From Heterohyrax brucei (Eukaryota; Chordata; Mammalia; Hyracoidea; Procaviidae), in NCBI GenBank assembly GCA_028571685.1, contig CM053141.1, forward strand, positions 76,369,833 through 76,433,832: a stretch of DNA of 64,000 bases, read 5' to 3'. Below the pieces are notes generated by a model, which ran no database searches, was not told the DNA's origin, and saw only the letters and a program-made list of their open reading frames with translations. The position numbers and the translations under genes were made by a program. Positions 11,945-22,271 of the stretch are shown here, in pieces (position 1 is the stretch's first letter; each line of letters starts with the position of its first letter).

Positions 11945-12117
11945 TGAACCCACAGCCATGCAGTGAACTCCGACTGATAGTGACCCTATAGGACAGAGTA
12001 GACCTGCCCCATAGAGTTTCCAAGGCTGTTTATGGAAGCAGATTGCCATCTCTTTCTCCCACCACTGACTTCTGGGTTAGCAGCCCGGCATTTTAACTAC
12101 TTTGCCACCAGGGCTGC
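11945..12117 (-). mobile_element. AfroSINE
   Basis: Full-length minus-strand copy of the longer subtype: 'TGACCCTATAGGACAGAGTA', 'CCATAGAGTTTCCAAGGCTG', a 'GCAGATTGCCATCTCTTTC' middle block, and the head 'AACTACTTTGCCACCAGGGC'. Confidence 0.92.
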
Positions 12118-12473
12118 TTCTATGATCAAAGCGATAATAATTAATGCAAATGCCCATTATTGACTGAACAGTTAGGTACAGTTTTATGGCTTCTCAACTA
12201 AGGCCTGTAAGTTAGGTATGTTATAGCCTATCAGCTTCTACTCACATGGAAGTGAGCCAGGATGCATGCTCATCACTCACTGGCTCTAAGAACTGAGTAT
12301 TTAGCTCTGAGTCAGTGCTCAGGACTTCTAGGAGGCACCTGGAGGACCAAAATGTGGGAAACTGTTTAGAAACAATATGCTGAATTCGAACGGGTACTTA
12401 ATAACAGCTTTTAACCCACTAGTTAGATGTCATTATAGTTCAAGTTTCTGAAGATCAGCCTCCAGATGGTCCC

Positions 12474-12967
12474 TGTTATGGACTGAATTGTGTCCCCCCA
12501 AAAATATCTGTAGCAGTTTGGCTGGGACACGATTCTGGCCCATATTATGTGGAGTTCCTATGTGCTGCAAATCCTGCCTCTGTGATGTTAATGAGGGAGG
12601 GTGGGTAGTAGCTGTGTTAGTGAGGCAGGAATCAATCTAATTTACAAGACTGTTTTGTGCCTTGGGGCAATTTCTTTGAGATATAGAAGACAGGGTAGCA
12701 AGCAGAGAGTTGGGAACCTCATATCATCAAGAAGCAGTTCCAGGAACAGAGCACATCCTTTGGAAAGGACTCGGGGTCCCTGAGCCTCAGAAGCTCACAG
12801 TCTAGGGGTAAACTGATGACAAGGACCTTCCCCTTGAGAAAGTCTTGCCCTGGAGCTGATGTCCTGACTTTTGAAATTATAGCCTACTGGAATGTACCAG
12901 AATAAAATGTTTATTTTTAAAGCCATCTACTTGTGGTATTTCTGCTACAGCACTACCGGAAAACTAG
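12474..12967 (+). mobile_element. MaLR (MLT1-like) solo LTR
   Basis: Starts 'TGTTATGGACTGAATTGTG' and runs through 'GATGTTAATGAGGGAGGGTG' and 'GGTCCCTGAGCCTCAGAAG' to 'AGAATAAAATGTTTATTT' and 'TTTCTGCTACAGCACTAC'. Same subfamily and same orientation as the LTR at 7.26 kb. No internal region is attached, so it is a solo LTR or a recombination product. Confidence 0.8.
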
Positions 12968-13097
12968 GATCACCTCCTAAAGATCCTCACTTTATGGTAT
13001 TCATGCTTTGGCGTTGCTTACTCCCTTATCAAATAGGTTGAACGGTCTAACTGTAAGATACCATGGAAATTAAGAGGACTGACAGTTACATTCACGA

Positions 13098-13466
13098 ACT
13101 CATCCTAAAAAAAAATGCTACATACCTCATTGCTGAATATCACTACCGTTGCTTTTGAAGGTCTCCCTTGGGAAGCTGTACACTGATACCAGTGCATAGC
13201 ATACCCTTCGAAGCAATTTTGGAACTCTTTTTTTGGAGTGGCCATCAGAGCTGTCAGCTAAAAACTCCCTCACAGACAACTATACAATGAAGTTTGCGAA
13301 CTTGCCACCGTGCCACAGTGCACAACGGCCATTCCAGAAAGAGTTCTAAAATTGCTCTGAAGCATGGGCTAGGGGCTGGCATCAGTGCCCAGCTTCCCAA
13401 AGGGAGGACTTCGAAGGTGACTGTGGTGACACTCAGCAACGAGGTAGGCTAGCACTTACAACAATC
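13098..13466 (-). mobile_element. Palindromic mariner-derived element, copy 1
   Basis: Two inverted arms each contain the last part of a mariner-type transposase reading towards the outside. Left arm is 'GCTACATACCTCATTGCTGA' on the plus strand; right arm ends 'CTCAGCAACGAGGTAGGCTA', its reverse complement with mismatches. Inner blocks 'AGTGGCCATCAGAGC' and 'GGCCATTCCAGAAAGAG' are also mirrored. The reverse complement of this copy aligns with the element at 27.3 kb over its full length, but lacks about 118 bases of its centre. This looks like a non-autonomous, MITE-like element, not a chance hairpin. Confidence 0.7.
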
Positions 13467-13504
13467 AAGTACGTGGAATTAATGTTGGGCCCTTGTATGA
13501 CTTG

Positions 13505-13558
13505 TTATAGGGTCTCTATGAATCGGAACTGACTCAACAGCACCTAACAACAACCACA
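13505..13558 (+). mobile_element. RTE or SINE 3' tail fragment
   Basis: The segment 'TAGGGTCTCTATGAATCGG' followed by 'CAACAGCACCTAACAACAAC' is the shared RTE/AfroSINE 3' end. It lies directly upstream of the next SINE. Confidence 0.7.
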
Positions 13559-13565
13559 TGGGGAT

Positions 13566-13775
13566 GTTCATGTGTCAGTCATAGAATTCTTGCCTTCCAT
13601 GCAGAGACCCAGGGTAGACTGAGACCCAGGGTAGATTCCCTCAAGTAAAGTGGCCACCTGTCATTGGAGGTTTGCCTGCTGCAATTATGCTGGTGGAGTT
13701 TCAGTGGAGATTCCTGACAAAGACAGATTAGGAAGAAAGGCTTGGCTGTTAACCTGTATCTCCATTCCTCCATCA
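13566..13775 (+). mobile_element. tRNA-Gly-type afrotherian SINE
   Basis: The head 'CATAGAATTCTTGCCTTCCA' resembles the A-box half of tRNA-Gly. It is followed by a body with 'CATTGGAGGTTTGCCTGC' and 'CAGATTAGGAAGAAAGGC'. A tandem duplication of 'GAGACCCAGGGTAGA' at 13604-13639 falls in the B-box zone. It is a different head type from the common AfroSINE. Confidence 0.65.
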
Positions 13776-14205
13776 GAGCCTATTTAAGGTAGAAGCACTA
13801 GGGGTAGAAGCATCTCTGCTAAGATGCAAGCAGCCTCTGGGCAGATGATACTTAACCCACTCAGACCAAATCACTGAGATACTGCCTCTTCTGGGCCCAA
13901 ACACTGGCTTTCCTTATAGAAACTTGGGGTCTACTTCCCGAGGTACAGCAGAGCAGAGCTTCTGGAAAGTAGTTAATCCTGTTTTCCTGCTCAAACTAGG
14001 GCTGCAGCCACCTGGAGGCTTTTACAGTCCTGCATCTGGCACCTGGACTGAGATGTCTGAAAGCCTGGACTCAGGTGACTGTCCCAGGACACATGGCCTG
14101 GGCTTCCTCCAGATGGTGCTGATTCTGAGAGAGAGTGGACTTCTCAAGAACAAGTCCTCTAGTAGGTGACAGAACTCAGATACAGTTAGAGCACTTGGAT
14201 ACAGA

Positions 14206-14275
14206 GGCATCGGTGGTCCAGTGGTCAAATTCTTACCTTCCACATGGGAGATCTGAGCTCACCAGATGGGCTTGC
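14206..14275 (+). mobile_element. tRNA-Gly-like SINE head or tRNA pseudogene
   Basis: 'GCATCGGTGGTCCAGTGGT' then 'TTCTTACCTTCCACATGGGA' closely follows tRNA-Gly through the anticodon arm, but the T-arm ('GATCTGAGCTCACC') has lost the conserved TTCGA core, so it should not be an active tRNA gene. It is either a SINE head or a retro-tRNA pseudogene. Confidence 0.6.
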
Positions 14276-14285
14276 TCCAAGGTGC

Positions 14286-16950
14286 CCGAGTCAGACAGGG
14301 ACAAAATTAACTAAGAGGGATTCAGGATCTCTTTCACCAAGATGTCCGTGTTGAGAAACTGGCTTAGGCAGAAAGACCCTGAGAGTCACTATGAAATGAA
14401 ACATAGATTTAAAACTCCCCAAGGAGTTCCTACTTCAACATATTTCCTAAGAAGCAGTCTGCATTACCCAACACTCCCGCTGTTCCTGGCCTCACTGGCC
14501 CTTCTGGTTCCCATAGTACATGAGAGTTTATGGTCTTGGATCTTGTCCAAGATTGTAGATAGTCATCAATTTTGAGAACATTCATATATTCTGAACAGTG
14601 AGACTGTCCATGGTTAGGAGTTTATAGCTTGGATAAGTGGGAAACTAACAGAGATAAAAATCCGTCTGATAAGGTGCTCAAACCACAGTCAATGGAAAGT
14701 TTCCTCCTTCACAGCAAGGCCTCTGACTCCTCCATGGGGCTCTGGGTCTTCTCTTGGGAAACACAATGAGGAGGAAGTTCCAACTCGCAGAGCTAGTGTG
14801 TTTTCCTTAAAACTAGTATTGAGGTGGTAAGTGCTACTTTTGAACACCAATGAATGAGTGGGTCGGCAAGTGAGTGGGCGAATGAGTGAGGGAGTGGGGG
14901 AGTGAGTGGATGGGTGAGTGAGTGAAGGAGTGAGTGAATGAATGAAAGAGTGACTAGCAGAATCTGCTTTTTGTTAGGCATAAAACTTAGAGAGCTTGTT
15001 TTGGTTTCCTGTTTACTTTAAAAGAGCAAGCAGAGTCTCAAGGGCCAAAACTGCTCTGACAGAAACTTCAGTTTATGACCTTGGCTTGAGACAGCACAAA
15101 GTCTTGCAAAGGAAGCCTGCTCTTTGCTGCAGAGGTAGTAAAGTTGTAATATACGCAGCCTTTTAAGAACAAGCATTGGCGAGAGGGAACTTGGCAAGAA
15201 GGCAGCCAGAGTTTGTTTCTTAGAAGCAGTCCACATTGAGGCCTGCAGCAGGCTGTGAAACACAGACCCGTCTGCACTGGATGTTGCTACAGGTGTAGGA
15301 TGTTGTGGTTTCTAACTTCTCACATGTGTTCTCTAAACAATACCTCGAGTGTCTTTTTTGTTTCTGGCCTGTGTAGTTTCCTGTGTTTCCAGCAGCTGAT
15401 CCTATGTTGAAAGGCAGCCGCCTGCAAAGCATTACTGAAAATTATGTAGGAAGACACGTATGCAGAAAATGCTGTTGGCTTTGAGAGATGCTCATCCTGA
15501 ACTTGTAGGAGGATGGAGTCTAGAGGTCTTTCCGAGATGCTGGCCTAAACAGTGTTCAGGGCTCAGTCCCGGTCTGAGCTACTTCCAGTGTCCCATAATG
15601 AGATTACTAAGGGAAGATGGGTAGTTAGAATCAATCCTTCCATGTGATGGGCCTTGGGAAAGGGTTCTGACTCCTTTGTCCATAAACTCTCCCACTAAGA
15701 ACTGGCTCCGTTGAGAGACTGTAGCTTTCAAAATTTTCAAATCTTCTCTCTTTCCTTTTTCTCTTTCAAAACAGTGATGTAAGTGGGAGGCAAATTAAAC
15801 TGTCTCTTTTGTAAGTTGGGTTTGTCCACTCGGCTTCTGGGAAAAGTGGCCTGGCAGACTTCTACTCCCTGGCTCCCCAGGCTAGGTAGTTCCTGGTCAC
15901 CAGTGGAAGTTCATCATTCACAGAGTTCCAAAGGACAGTAGAGGGAGGTGAGGTCAAAAAGGGCAAGCCAGAGGGGCAAGCCCCACAAGGTAGGGGAGGG
16001 AGTGGAGTGTGTTTTTCAGAGTTTCAGGTTCTTCTCTTCCATTTCCAATTAAGGTCTCACCTTCTACCCTTTGTGGCCTCTCTGTCACTACCCAGCAATC
16101 AGTCACAGGTAACTAGGACAGCGATGTGAAGTGAGAGGCAGAAATCCACCTTCAGACTCTCTTTGAGTTGTAAGCTCACATCCAAGGGCATAGCACTTCC
16201 TTAGGACCCCTCGCCACCATGGCAGTCATATGTATGATCAAGGGTTCAACCTACAGGCCAGACACTGGAGAGAAGTGAAAAATGGTCTTATTTTCCCTTC
16301 AGTTTAGCAACTTACAGTATACCCTTGTTTTGTACATGTCAGGTGAGCATAGGAAGTTTCTCTGTAGAACGTCACATTTTTTTTCCTTTAAAAAATATGC
16401 CAGATTGCTTAGTGAACTTCCAGCTAAATATAACTGCTTATATGCATACGTCTGCCTCCACACCCTGCAGAAATTCCACTAGAATGGCGATTAAGGGGGG
16501 ATTGATTAAACAGGTAAACAAAAAAAAGTAAATGAAAAGAAGAGAAAAAGTAACACAATTTCAGAAGCTGAAAAGCATTTGAAAGTGTAGGAATGGCTTA
16601 GCAGGCTCAAGAAAGTAAGAAAAGCCAAGAGGCCATTTGGTTTACATCACAGACCCCCAGTAGACCCAGGAACTGGCACTACCAGTTACCTCTAGAAGTG
16701 GGGGTAATGATGGGGCCAAGACAAGGTTGGTTGAGATTGTTTAAGAAGCAGAAAGATCCCTGTATCTCCTCCACTGCTCTGGCAGAAGACTGGAAGTTTA
16801 TTCCCTGGGAAGGATAAAACAAAGGGTTTTCAGACAGGGAAACACCAAGTATAGCAGAAATGGAAAAACTGCGTGAAGAAGTAAAAGTCAACATGCTGAA
16901 TGATGAAATCACTCTCTTTCCCCTTCTCCCACTGCCTTCTATCTTCCTGC
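14286..16950. other. No recognised gene; one microsatellite
   Basis: About 2.7 kb with no repeat family or exon that I can defend. Apart from the degenerate GAGT repeat described separately, it reads as unique sequence. Minus-strand frames near 15018-15432 overlap each other in different phases and have no motif. Confidence 0.45.
14851..14952 (+). repeat. Degenerate (GAGT)n microsatellite
   Basis: Interrupted repeats of GAGT with GGGT and GAAT variants over about 100 bases. It explains the Ser/His/Leu-rich open frame read on the other strand. Confidence 0.9.
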
Positions 16951-17110
16951 AGCCTTGGTGGTGTAGTGGTTAAATGTTATAGCTACTTTTTAAAAGGTCA
17001 GCTGTTGAAATCCGTAAACTGCTCCTTGGAAACCCTTCTGGGCAGTTCTACTCGGTCCTATAGGGTCGCTGTGAGTCAGAATCAGCTTGGCAGCAACAGC
17101 AATTCCAGGG
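16951..17110 (+). mobile_element. AfroSINE
   Basis: Plus-strand copy with head 'CTTGGTGGTGTAGTGGTTAA', 'CTGCTCCTTGGAAACCCTTC', and tail 'GGGTCGCTGTGAGTCAGAAT'. The tRNA-like A box is well kept. Confidence 0.93.
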
Positions 17111-17559
17111 TTAACCTCTTCAAGGATGATATCAGAAGAGACTTTTCTGGGGAAACTGATCAGTTTAACAGAAAGGATGTGGAGACTGCCACTGGAGACT
17201 CACCAATGAGGTGGCCCAGCCATACTGCCACACTGCAGAGCTCAGAGTTTGACAAACCCCGCTTTTGCATCAGGGACAGATTATCCAGTAAGCAAAGTAT
17301 GTGGGGTTTAATTGTATTGACTTACTAATCTTTAGAGCACAGCTGTGCCTGCTCTGATGTCTTCCTGTTTTCCTTTTGCGCATTATGGATTAGTCAGTAT
17401 GGACAATTAAACCTATGCATACCTTGCTTACTGCAAACTGGTATATACTGTGATTAGGTTAATCTGACCCAGCTTTGCATATGGAACTTCTGATCAGCTT
17501 TGCAGTGCTCTCCTCTTACACGTCAACAAGTAGTCAAGGAATATCCAAATCTGAGGGAG
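17111..17559. other. No recognised feature
   Basis: Unassigned AT-rich sequence between a SINE and the HAL1 element. Confidence 0.45.
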
Positions 17560-17721
17560 AATTCTAAAAGGAAAGAAAAAGGTGAGATCAAAAAATAAAT
17601 AAATATCAACAACTCAGATAAGTACAATGCAGAGATACAAAGTATTTAAAAACACGATGATCACATTCATGAAACAAGAAAATTCAGGGAACATCAAAAG
17701 TAGGATACCAAAATATCAAAC

Positions 17722-18107
17722 ATATTGCCTTTAGTCATCTTCAACTCATAGTAACCCCATAGGACAGACTAGAACTCTCTCATATGTTTTCCAAGGCTGT
17801 AAATCTTTACAGAAACAAACTGCCACATCTTTCTTCAGTGAGGTGGCTGGTAAGTTCAAACTGTCAGTCTTTCAATTAGCCCTCCGGCACTTAACCACTG
17901 CACCAAAACCAAAACTAAAACCAAAACGAAACCCATTGCCATCAAGTCAATTCTAACTCATAGTGACCCTATAGGATAGATTAGAATTACCCTGTAGTTT
18001 CCAAGGAGTACCTAGTAGATTTGAACTGCTGAACCTTTGGCTAGCAGCCCTAGCTCTTAATCACTGCAGCATCAGGATTTCCTGATACTGTGCCATTAGG
18101 GCTCCTT
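17722..18107 (-). mobile_element. AfroSINE interrupted by a second AfroSINE
   Basis: The outer copy occupies 17722-17904 and 18083-18107; its head resumes as 'ACTGTGCCATTAGGGCTCC' after the inserted copy. The matching 'ACTGCACCA' before the insertion suggests a short target duplication. The outer copy is of the longer subtype and is more diverged than the inner copy, as its earlier insertion requires. Confidence 0.85.
17905..18082 (-). mobile_element. AfroSINE nested within an AfroSINE
   Basis: Complete minus-strand copy from the A-rich tail 'AAAACCAAAACTAAAACC' to the head 'AATCACTGCAGCATCAGG'. It inserted near the tRNA-like end of the outer SINE and in the same orientation. Confidence 0.88.
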
Positions 18108-18534
18108 AAAAGTTAGGGAAAGCAATGAAAATCTCATAAAAGATGTAAAGGTCCCACTAGGTGCTCACCACAAAAGATAAAGATAAGTGCACAGCAAATG
18201 TCATTTTGAAATTTCAACACTTTAGGACAAAGAGAAGATCCTAAGCTTCTAGAAGAGGGAATAAAAGTTGGCATGAAGTATCAGGAATCAGAATGGCATC
18301 GGACTTCTCAGCAGCAACAGTCGAGATTCAAAGGCCAAGAGGAAATGTCTTCCAAACTTGAGGGGAAATGATTTCCAAGATAGAATTCTATACCCAGCTC
18401 TATTACTAATCAAGTGGAAAGGTAAAATGAAGGCATCTTCATAATGCAAGTTCTCAAAACATTTACCTCTTGTGTCCTCAGAAAGCTTCTGGAGGATGTG
18501 CTCCACCAAAACGAGTGAGTACATAAAAAAAGAG

Positions 18535-18546
18535 AGAGAGAGAGAA
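18535..18546 (+). repeat. Short (AG)n tract
   Basis: A short AG run follows an A-tract within the HAL1 element. Confidence 0.8.
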
Positions 18547-18767
18547 CCATAGGAAGTCCAGGAAACAGAAGACAGAGGCTAAGGTCATTCCCAAGATGCT
18601 GATAAAGGGAAATTCCAAGACAGCAGAAGTGTAACCAGACTAAGGATAAACCAGCAAAGATTGGAACAGCTCACAAAGTTCTTAGAATGACTTCTGATGG
18701 GGTATCTAATACATCTGAGCATACTGAGACTTCCATGACTAGAAGAGAGTTTGGGGATTATTTGGTG

Positions 18768-19307
18768 CTGTTGTTGCTGGGTGCTGTTGAGTTGGTCATA
18801 GCAACACTGTGTACAACAGAATGCAATATTGCCTGGTTCTGCCCCATCCTCACAATCGTTGCTATGCTTTAGCCCATTGTGCAGCCACTGTGTCAGCCCA
18901 TCTCCTTGAGGTTCTTCCTCTATTTCACTGATCCTCTTGTTTTACAAAGCATGATACCCTTTCTCCAGGGACTGATTTCTCCTGACAACATGTCCAAAAT
19001 ATGTAAGACAATGTCTTGCCATCCTTGCTTCTAAGGAACATTCTGGCTGTACTTCTTCCGAGACAAATTTGTTCGTTCTTTTGGTGGTCCATAATATATT
19101 CAGTGTTCTTCTCCAACACCACAATTCCAAGGCATCAGTTCTTCAGTCTTCCTTATTCATCATCCAGCTTTCACACATGAATGAGACAATTGAAAACACC
19201 AAGGCTTGAGTCAGGCACACCTTAGTCTTCAAGGTGACCTTTTTGTTTTCCAAAACTATAAAGAGGTCTTTTGCAGCAGATTTGCCCAATGCAATGCGCC
19301 TTTTGAT
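18768..19307 (-). mobile_element. RTE LINE, 5'-truncated, with target duplication
   Basis: Minus-strand 3' end of the RTE, from the tail 'GCTGTTGAGTTGGTCATAGC' to 'GCAGCAGATTTGCCCAATGC'. It is flanked by a perfect 10-base duplication TTATTTGGTG at 18758-18767 and 19308-19317. It inserted into HAL1. The minus-strand frames at 18925-19130 translate the LINE C-terminal region in broken phases. Confidence 0.9.
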
Positions 19308-19699
19308 TTATTTGGTGATAAATATGTAGAAAACCAACCAAAGGAAGAAACAAGGCCATTGTTATCACTGCTGGAGGAAACAGTAACTTGTAAATAAAAT
19401 GAAAGCAAACATATTATCTTATATAGCTAGGTAGGCTTTCAGTAGCATATTAACTCTTCATAAAATAAGGACAAATACATTAGTATAACTAAAAGTATGT
19501 AACACTATTTGGGAGTAGGGGGTTGAAAGGTGATAGGTCATCTGAATGTGGGTAGTAGGAGGGAGTGAAAAAGGGCATGAAATCTTTGTGTTCTATAATG
19601 TGAAGTCGGTGAGTAGTATTAGTATTTTAAAGTGTAAATTTGAGAAGTAGTATTGGAAGCCTGTGATCTAGAGATGTGGACATAAATACAGGAAGTCCC

Positions 19700-20100
19700 C
19701 AGGTTATGAATGTTCTACAAATGGACAACTCTACTTGCCCTTGAACATTATGTAAATTTGCCTTCACTTTGAAATGATTGAACCAACACCTCCTCCTCAT
19801 AACAGCTTCTTCATCACACATGCCTTTATAAACAGCTTTTAAATCATTGAAAAGGCTTTGAACTTTTTCTTGCACTAAAACAAAAAACTGTCACTGATGA
19901 GTTGATTCCAACCCATAGTAACCCTATAGGACAGAGTAGAACTGCCCCATGGAGTTTCCAAGAAGCAGCTGGTAGATTCAGACTACTTACCTTTCGGTTA
20001 GCAACCGAGCTCTTAACCCTTGTGTCACCAGGGCTCCTTCTTGCACTGCAGTCAGGCTAAACAGAAGCCATGTGCACCATATTTACCTACAAAAGTGATT
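19700..20100 (-). pseudogene. Tigger-like DNA transposase relic
   Basis: The minus-strand frame at 19627-19875 contains 'RCWFNHFKVKANLHNVQGQ', which matches the second helix-turn-helix of the CENP-B-type DNA-binding region in Tigger/pogo transposases. The preceding 'EKVQSLFNDLKA' fits the linker just before it. An AfroSINE splits the relic at 19877-20037, and the part to the right (20048-20100) appears to continue it. Only the N-terminal region is present; the catalytic DDE domain is absent. Family assignment is by motif only. Confidence 0.65.
19877..20037 (-). mobile_element. AfroSINE with perfect target duplication
   Basis: Complete minus-strand copy flanked by TTCTTGCACT at 19867-19876 and 20038-20047. 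The body 'CCTATAGGACAGAGTAGAAC' and head 'AACCCTTGTGTCACCAGGGC' are well preserved, suggesting a younger insertion. It interrupts the Tigger-like relic. Confidence 0.95.
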
Positions 20101-20945
20101 TAAAGATGTAAAGACATAGGAACTGATTTTGTTCCTAAGACTGAGATAACCTTTAGGGAAAACTGAATGAGGTTGCCTTCAGAGAATAGGAAACAGGGGA
20201 GATAGACGTGGAGACTCCTCTTTTTCATACAAACTTTGTATAGCTCTTTGACTCTTGGAATGTGTGCATATGTAGTTTTCATAAAAATAAAAACTAAATT
20301 AAATTTACATCATCATAGAGCTTATGCTTGGCACATTCCTGAAAACTCCTTGATATTGTACACAGCTTGGTAAGCTCTGTTTTACAAAGGCCTAGGTGGT
20401 CTGATACATCCATTTGTTTTACTTCTAGAGGGAAACTAATGTGAGTCTCATAATTTCATAATCTATCATACTGCTTCTCAGAACCCTCTGCAAGGCAAGG
20501 CTAATTAGGGAAAGATGGAGTGGGAACTCACAGCACACATCTCTCCTCAGGGCAATGATGAGGTGAAGACAGCCTGAAAATTTAGGAATTAATTTCTCAA
20601 GTTTAATAATCTCATTCTCGAAGTCCTACTAAAAATTCGAGCTGTTTATGACTTTTTAAAGAATTTTCAGCATTCCAAAATAGTTTAATCAAAAGCAAAG
20701 TCTCTGTGAAGTTTTTCAGTCTGAATTGCCCGGACGATATGATTCAGACATAAAATAATCCAAATGACAACGTATTTGAGTTTCCAAGGACTGGTGACCC
20801 TGAGCTGTTTTGAGTTCTCCTGTGTGGAGACCACCACTGCTTCCCGGTTTAGGAAGAAGAACCTGGGAACAAATTGAGGAAGGGCTTTTGTTTTGTTTCA
20901 TTTTGTTTCTAAAGAGAAAAGTTTAGAGAGAAAACATAAAAACAG
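20101..20945. other. No recognised feature
   Basis: Unassigned background sequence up to the target site of the L1 pair. Confidence 0.45.
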
Positions 20946-20960
20946 AGTTGGCCATTTCTT

Positions 20961-21697
20961 TTTATTATTATGATGACGATTGAGTGAAAATGTACATTCC
21001 CATATAAATCTGCATGCCCACCTATATGCAGCTCCCACTGCTCTCCCTGCCTAGTGACAGCACACTCTTCCTCTCTGCTCCATACATGTTCCATCATCCC
21101 AACAGTCTCCTTTCCCCTCCTCTCGACCTACCTCCCTTCCTCCAGTAGAAGGTCAGCAGGATGATATCCTACAGATGCATAGAACCCTAGAGGGCACCCA
21201 AGATATGGTCACTCTGCTTCGCCACATCCAATCCATTCCTGTCCAAAGAGTGAAACTTCATTATGATTTATGGGCAGTGGCACCATCAGGGCCAGGGCCC
21301 ATGCTACCAGGGGAACTTGAAGCCCATGGACCATCAACTTCGGTCTTTTAGTGAAGATCTCAGGGTGCACCCCTTTTTATTCTTGTGTTTCCAATGAGAC
21401 TCAACTTTGTGAGCTCCATCATAGCTATCAGTGGTGGTGGCTGGGCACCACCTGGTTCTTCCATTCCCAAGTAGATGTACACACCCACTCATGTGGATCT
21501 CTCTGTCCTCTGGGTTCACTTTATCCCATGTCATTTTGGTCTTCGATGATCATCTGTTCCTGCAGAGTTGGGACTATTTGCTGAACCCTCAGATGGCAGC
21601 TTGGCAGCTTTTAAGACCCCAGACACCACCCACCAATGTGGGGTGCAGGGAGCCCTCTTAGCAAAACGCTGGTTGTGCCAATTGGCCTCAATTTTGA
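20961..21697 (-). mobile_element. L1 3' end, 5'-truncated (first of a pair)
   Basis: Minus-strand afrotherian L1 3' UTR, starting with a T-rich tail and 'GAGTGAAAATGTACATTC', then 'CACCTATATGCAGCTCCCAC', 'GATGATATCCTACAGATG', and 'GCAGCTTTTAAGACCCCAG'. It extends further upstream in the UTR than the second copy. It is flanked by AGTTGGCCATTTCTTT at 20946-20961 and AGTTGGTCATTTCTTT at 21698-21713. Confidence 0.88.
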
Positions 21698-21713
21698 AGT
21701 TGGTCATTTCTTT

Positions 21714-22255
21714 TTTTTTTTTTAATTTTTATTTAACATAACTGAGTGAAAATGTACATTCACGTATAAATTTACATGCCCACCTATATGCAGCTTCCAC
21801 CGCTCTCCCTGTCCGGTGACTGCACACTATTTCTCTCTGCTCCATACTTATCTCATCCTCCCAACAGCCTCCTTTCCCCTCCTCTCTGTCCACTCCCCTT
21901 CCTCCAGCCAGAGGTCAGCAAGATGATATCCTATAGATGTATAGAACCATAAAGTGCTTCCAATATATGGTCACTCTGCATTGCCAAGTCCAATCCATTC
22001 CTGTCCAAAGAGTGGATCTTTGTTATAATTTATGGGAAAGGGCAGCATCAGGGCCAGGGGCCATGCTCTCAGAGGAACCCCAAAGCCACTGGACCATCAA
22101 TTGAGGTCTTTTAGTGGAGATCTCATGATGTATCCCTTTTTATTCTTCTGTTGCCAGTGAGACTCCTCTCTGTGAGCTCCATCGTGGCTATCACTAGTGG
22201 TGGCCGGGCACCATCCGGTTCTTCCGGTCCCAAGTCGATGTAGGCACCCACTTGA
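21714..22255 (-). mobile_element. L1 3' end, 5'-truncated (second of a pair)
   Basis: Same L1 3' UTR in the same orientation, with a T-tract at 21711-21723. It is flanked by AGTTGGTCATTTCTTT (21698-21713) and AGTTGGCCATTTCTTT (22256-22271), so the middle repeat is shared with the first copy. It differs from the first copy by many substitutions, so it is not a recent tandem duplication. Confidence 0.88.
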
Positions 22256-22271
22256 AGTTGGCCATTTCTTT

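Larger units (their letters stand above)
17560..19690 (+). mobile_element. HAL1-like element with nested insertions
   Basis: HAL1 parts lie at about 17560-17721, 18108-18757 and 19318-19690. Recognisable ORF1 blocks are 'GACAAAGAGAAGATCCTAAG', 'GGAATCAGAATGGCATCGGA', 'GAATTCTATACCCAGC' and 'GATGTGCTCCACCAAAACGA', in consensus order. The frame is broken by indels and stops. Two SINEs and a truncated RTE have inserted since. The right boundary is approximate. Confidence 0.75.

Noticed and set aside
7256..12967. Complete provirus between two like LTRs
   Set aside because: The interval contains L1, MIR, HAL1-like and a differently oriented LTR, and no internal retroviral sequence of this family.
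14206..14275. Active tRNA-Gly gene
   Set aside because: The T-arm core and acceptor pairing are lost and no terminator T-run follows at the right place.
21698..22271. CRISPR-like spaced repeats (three copies of a 16-base unit)
   Set aside because: The repeats are L1 target-site duplications; spacers are L1 3' UTR and the genome is mammalian.
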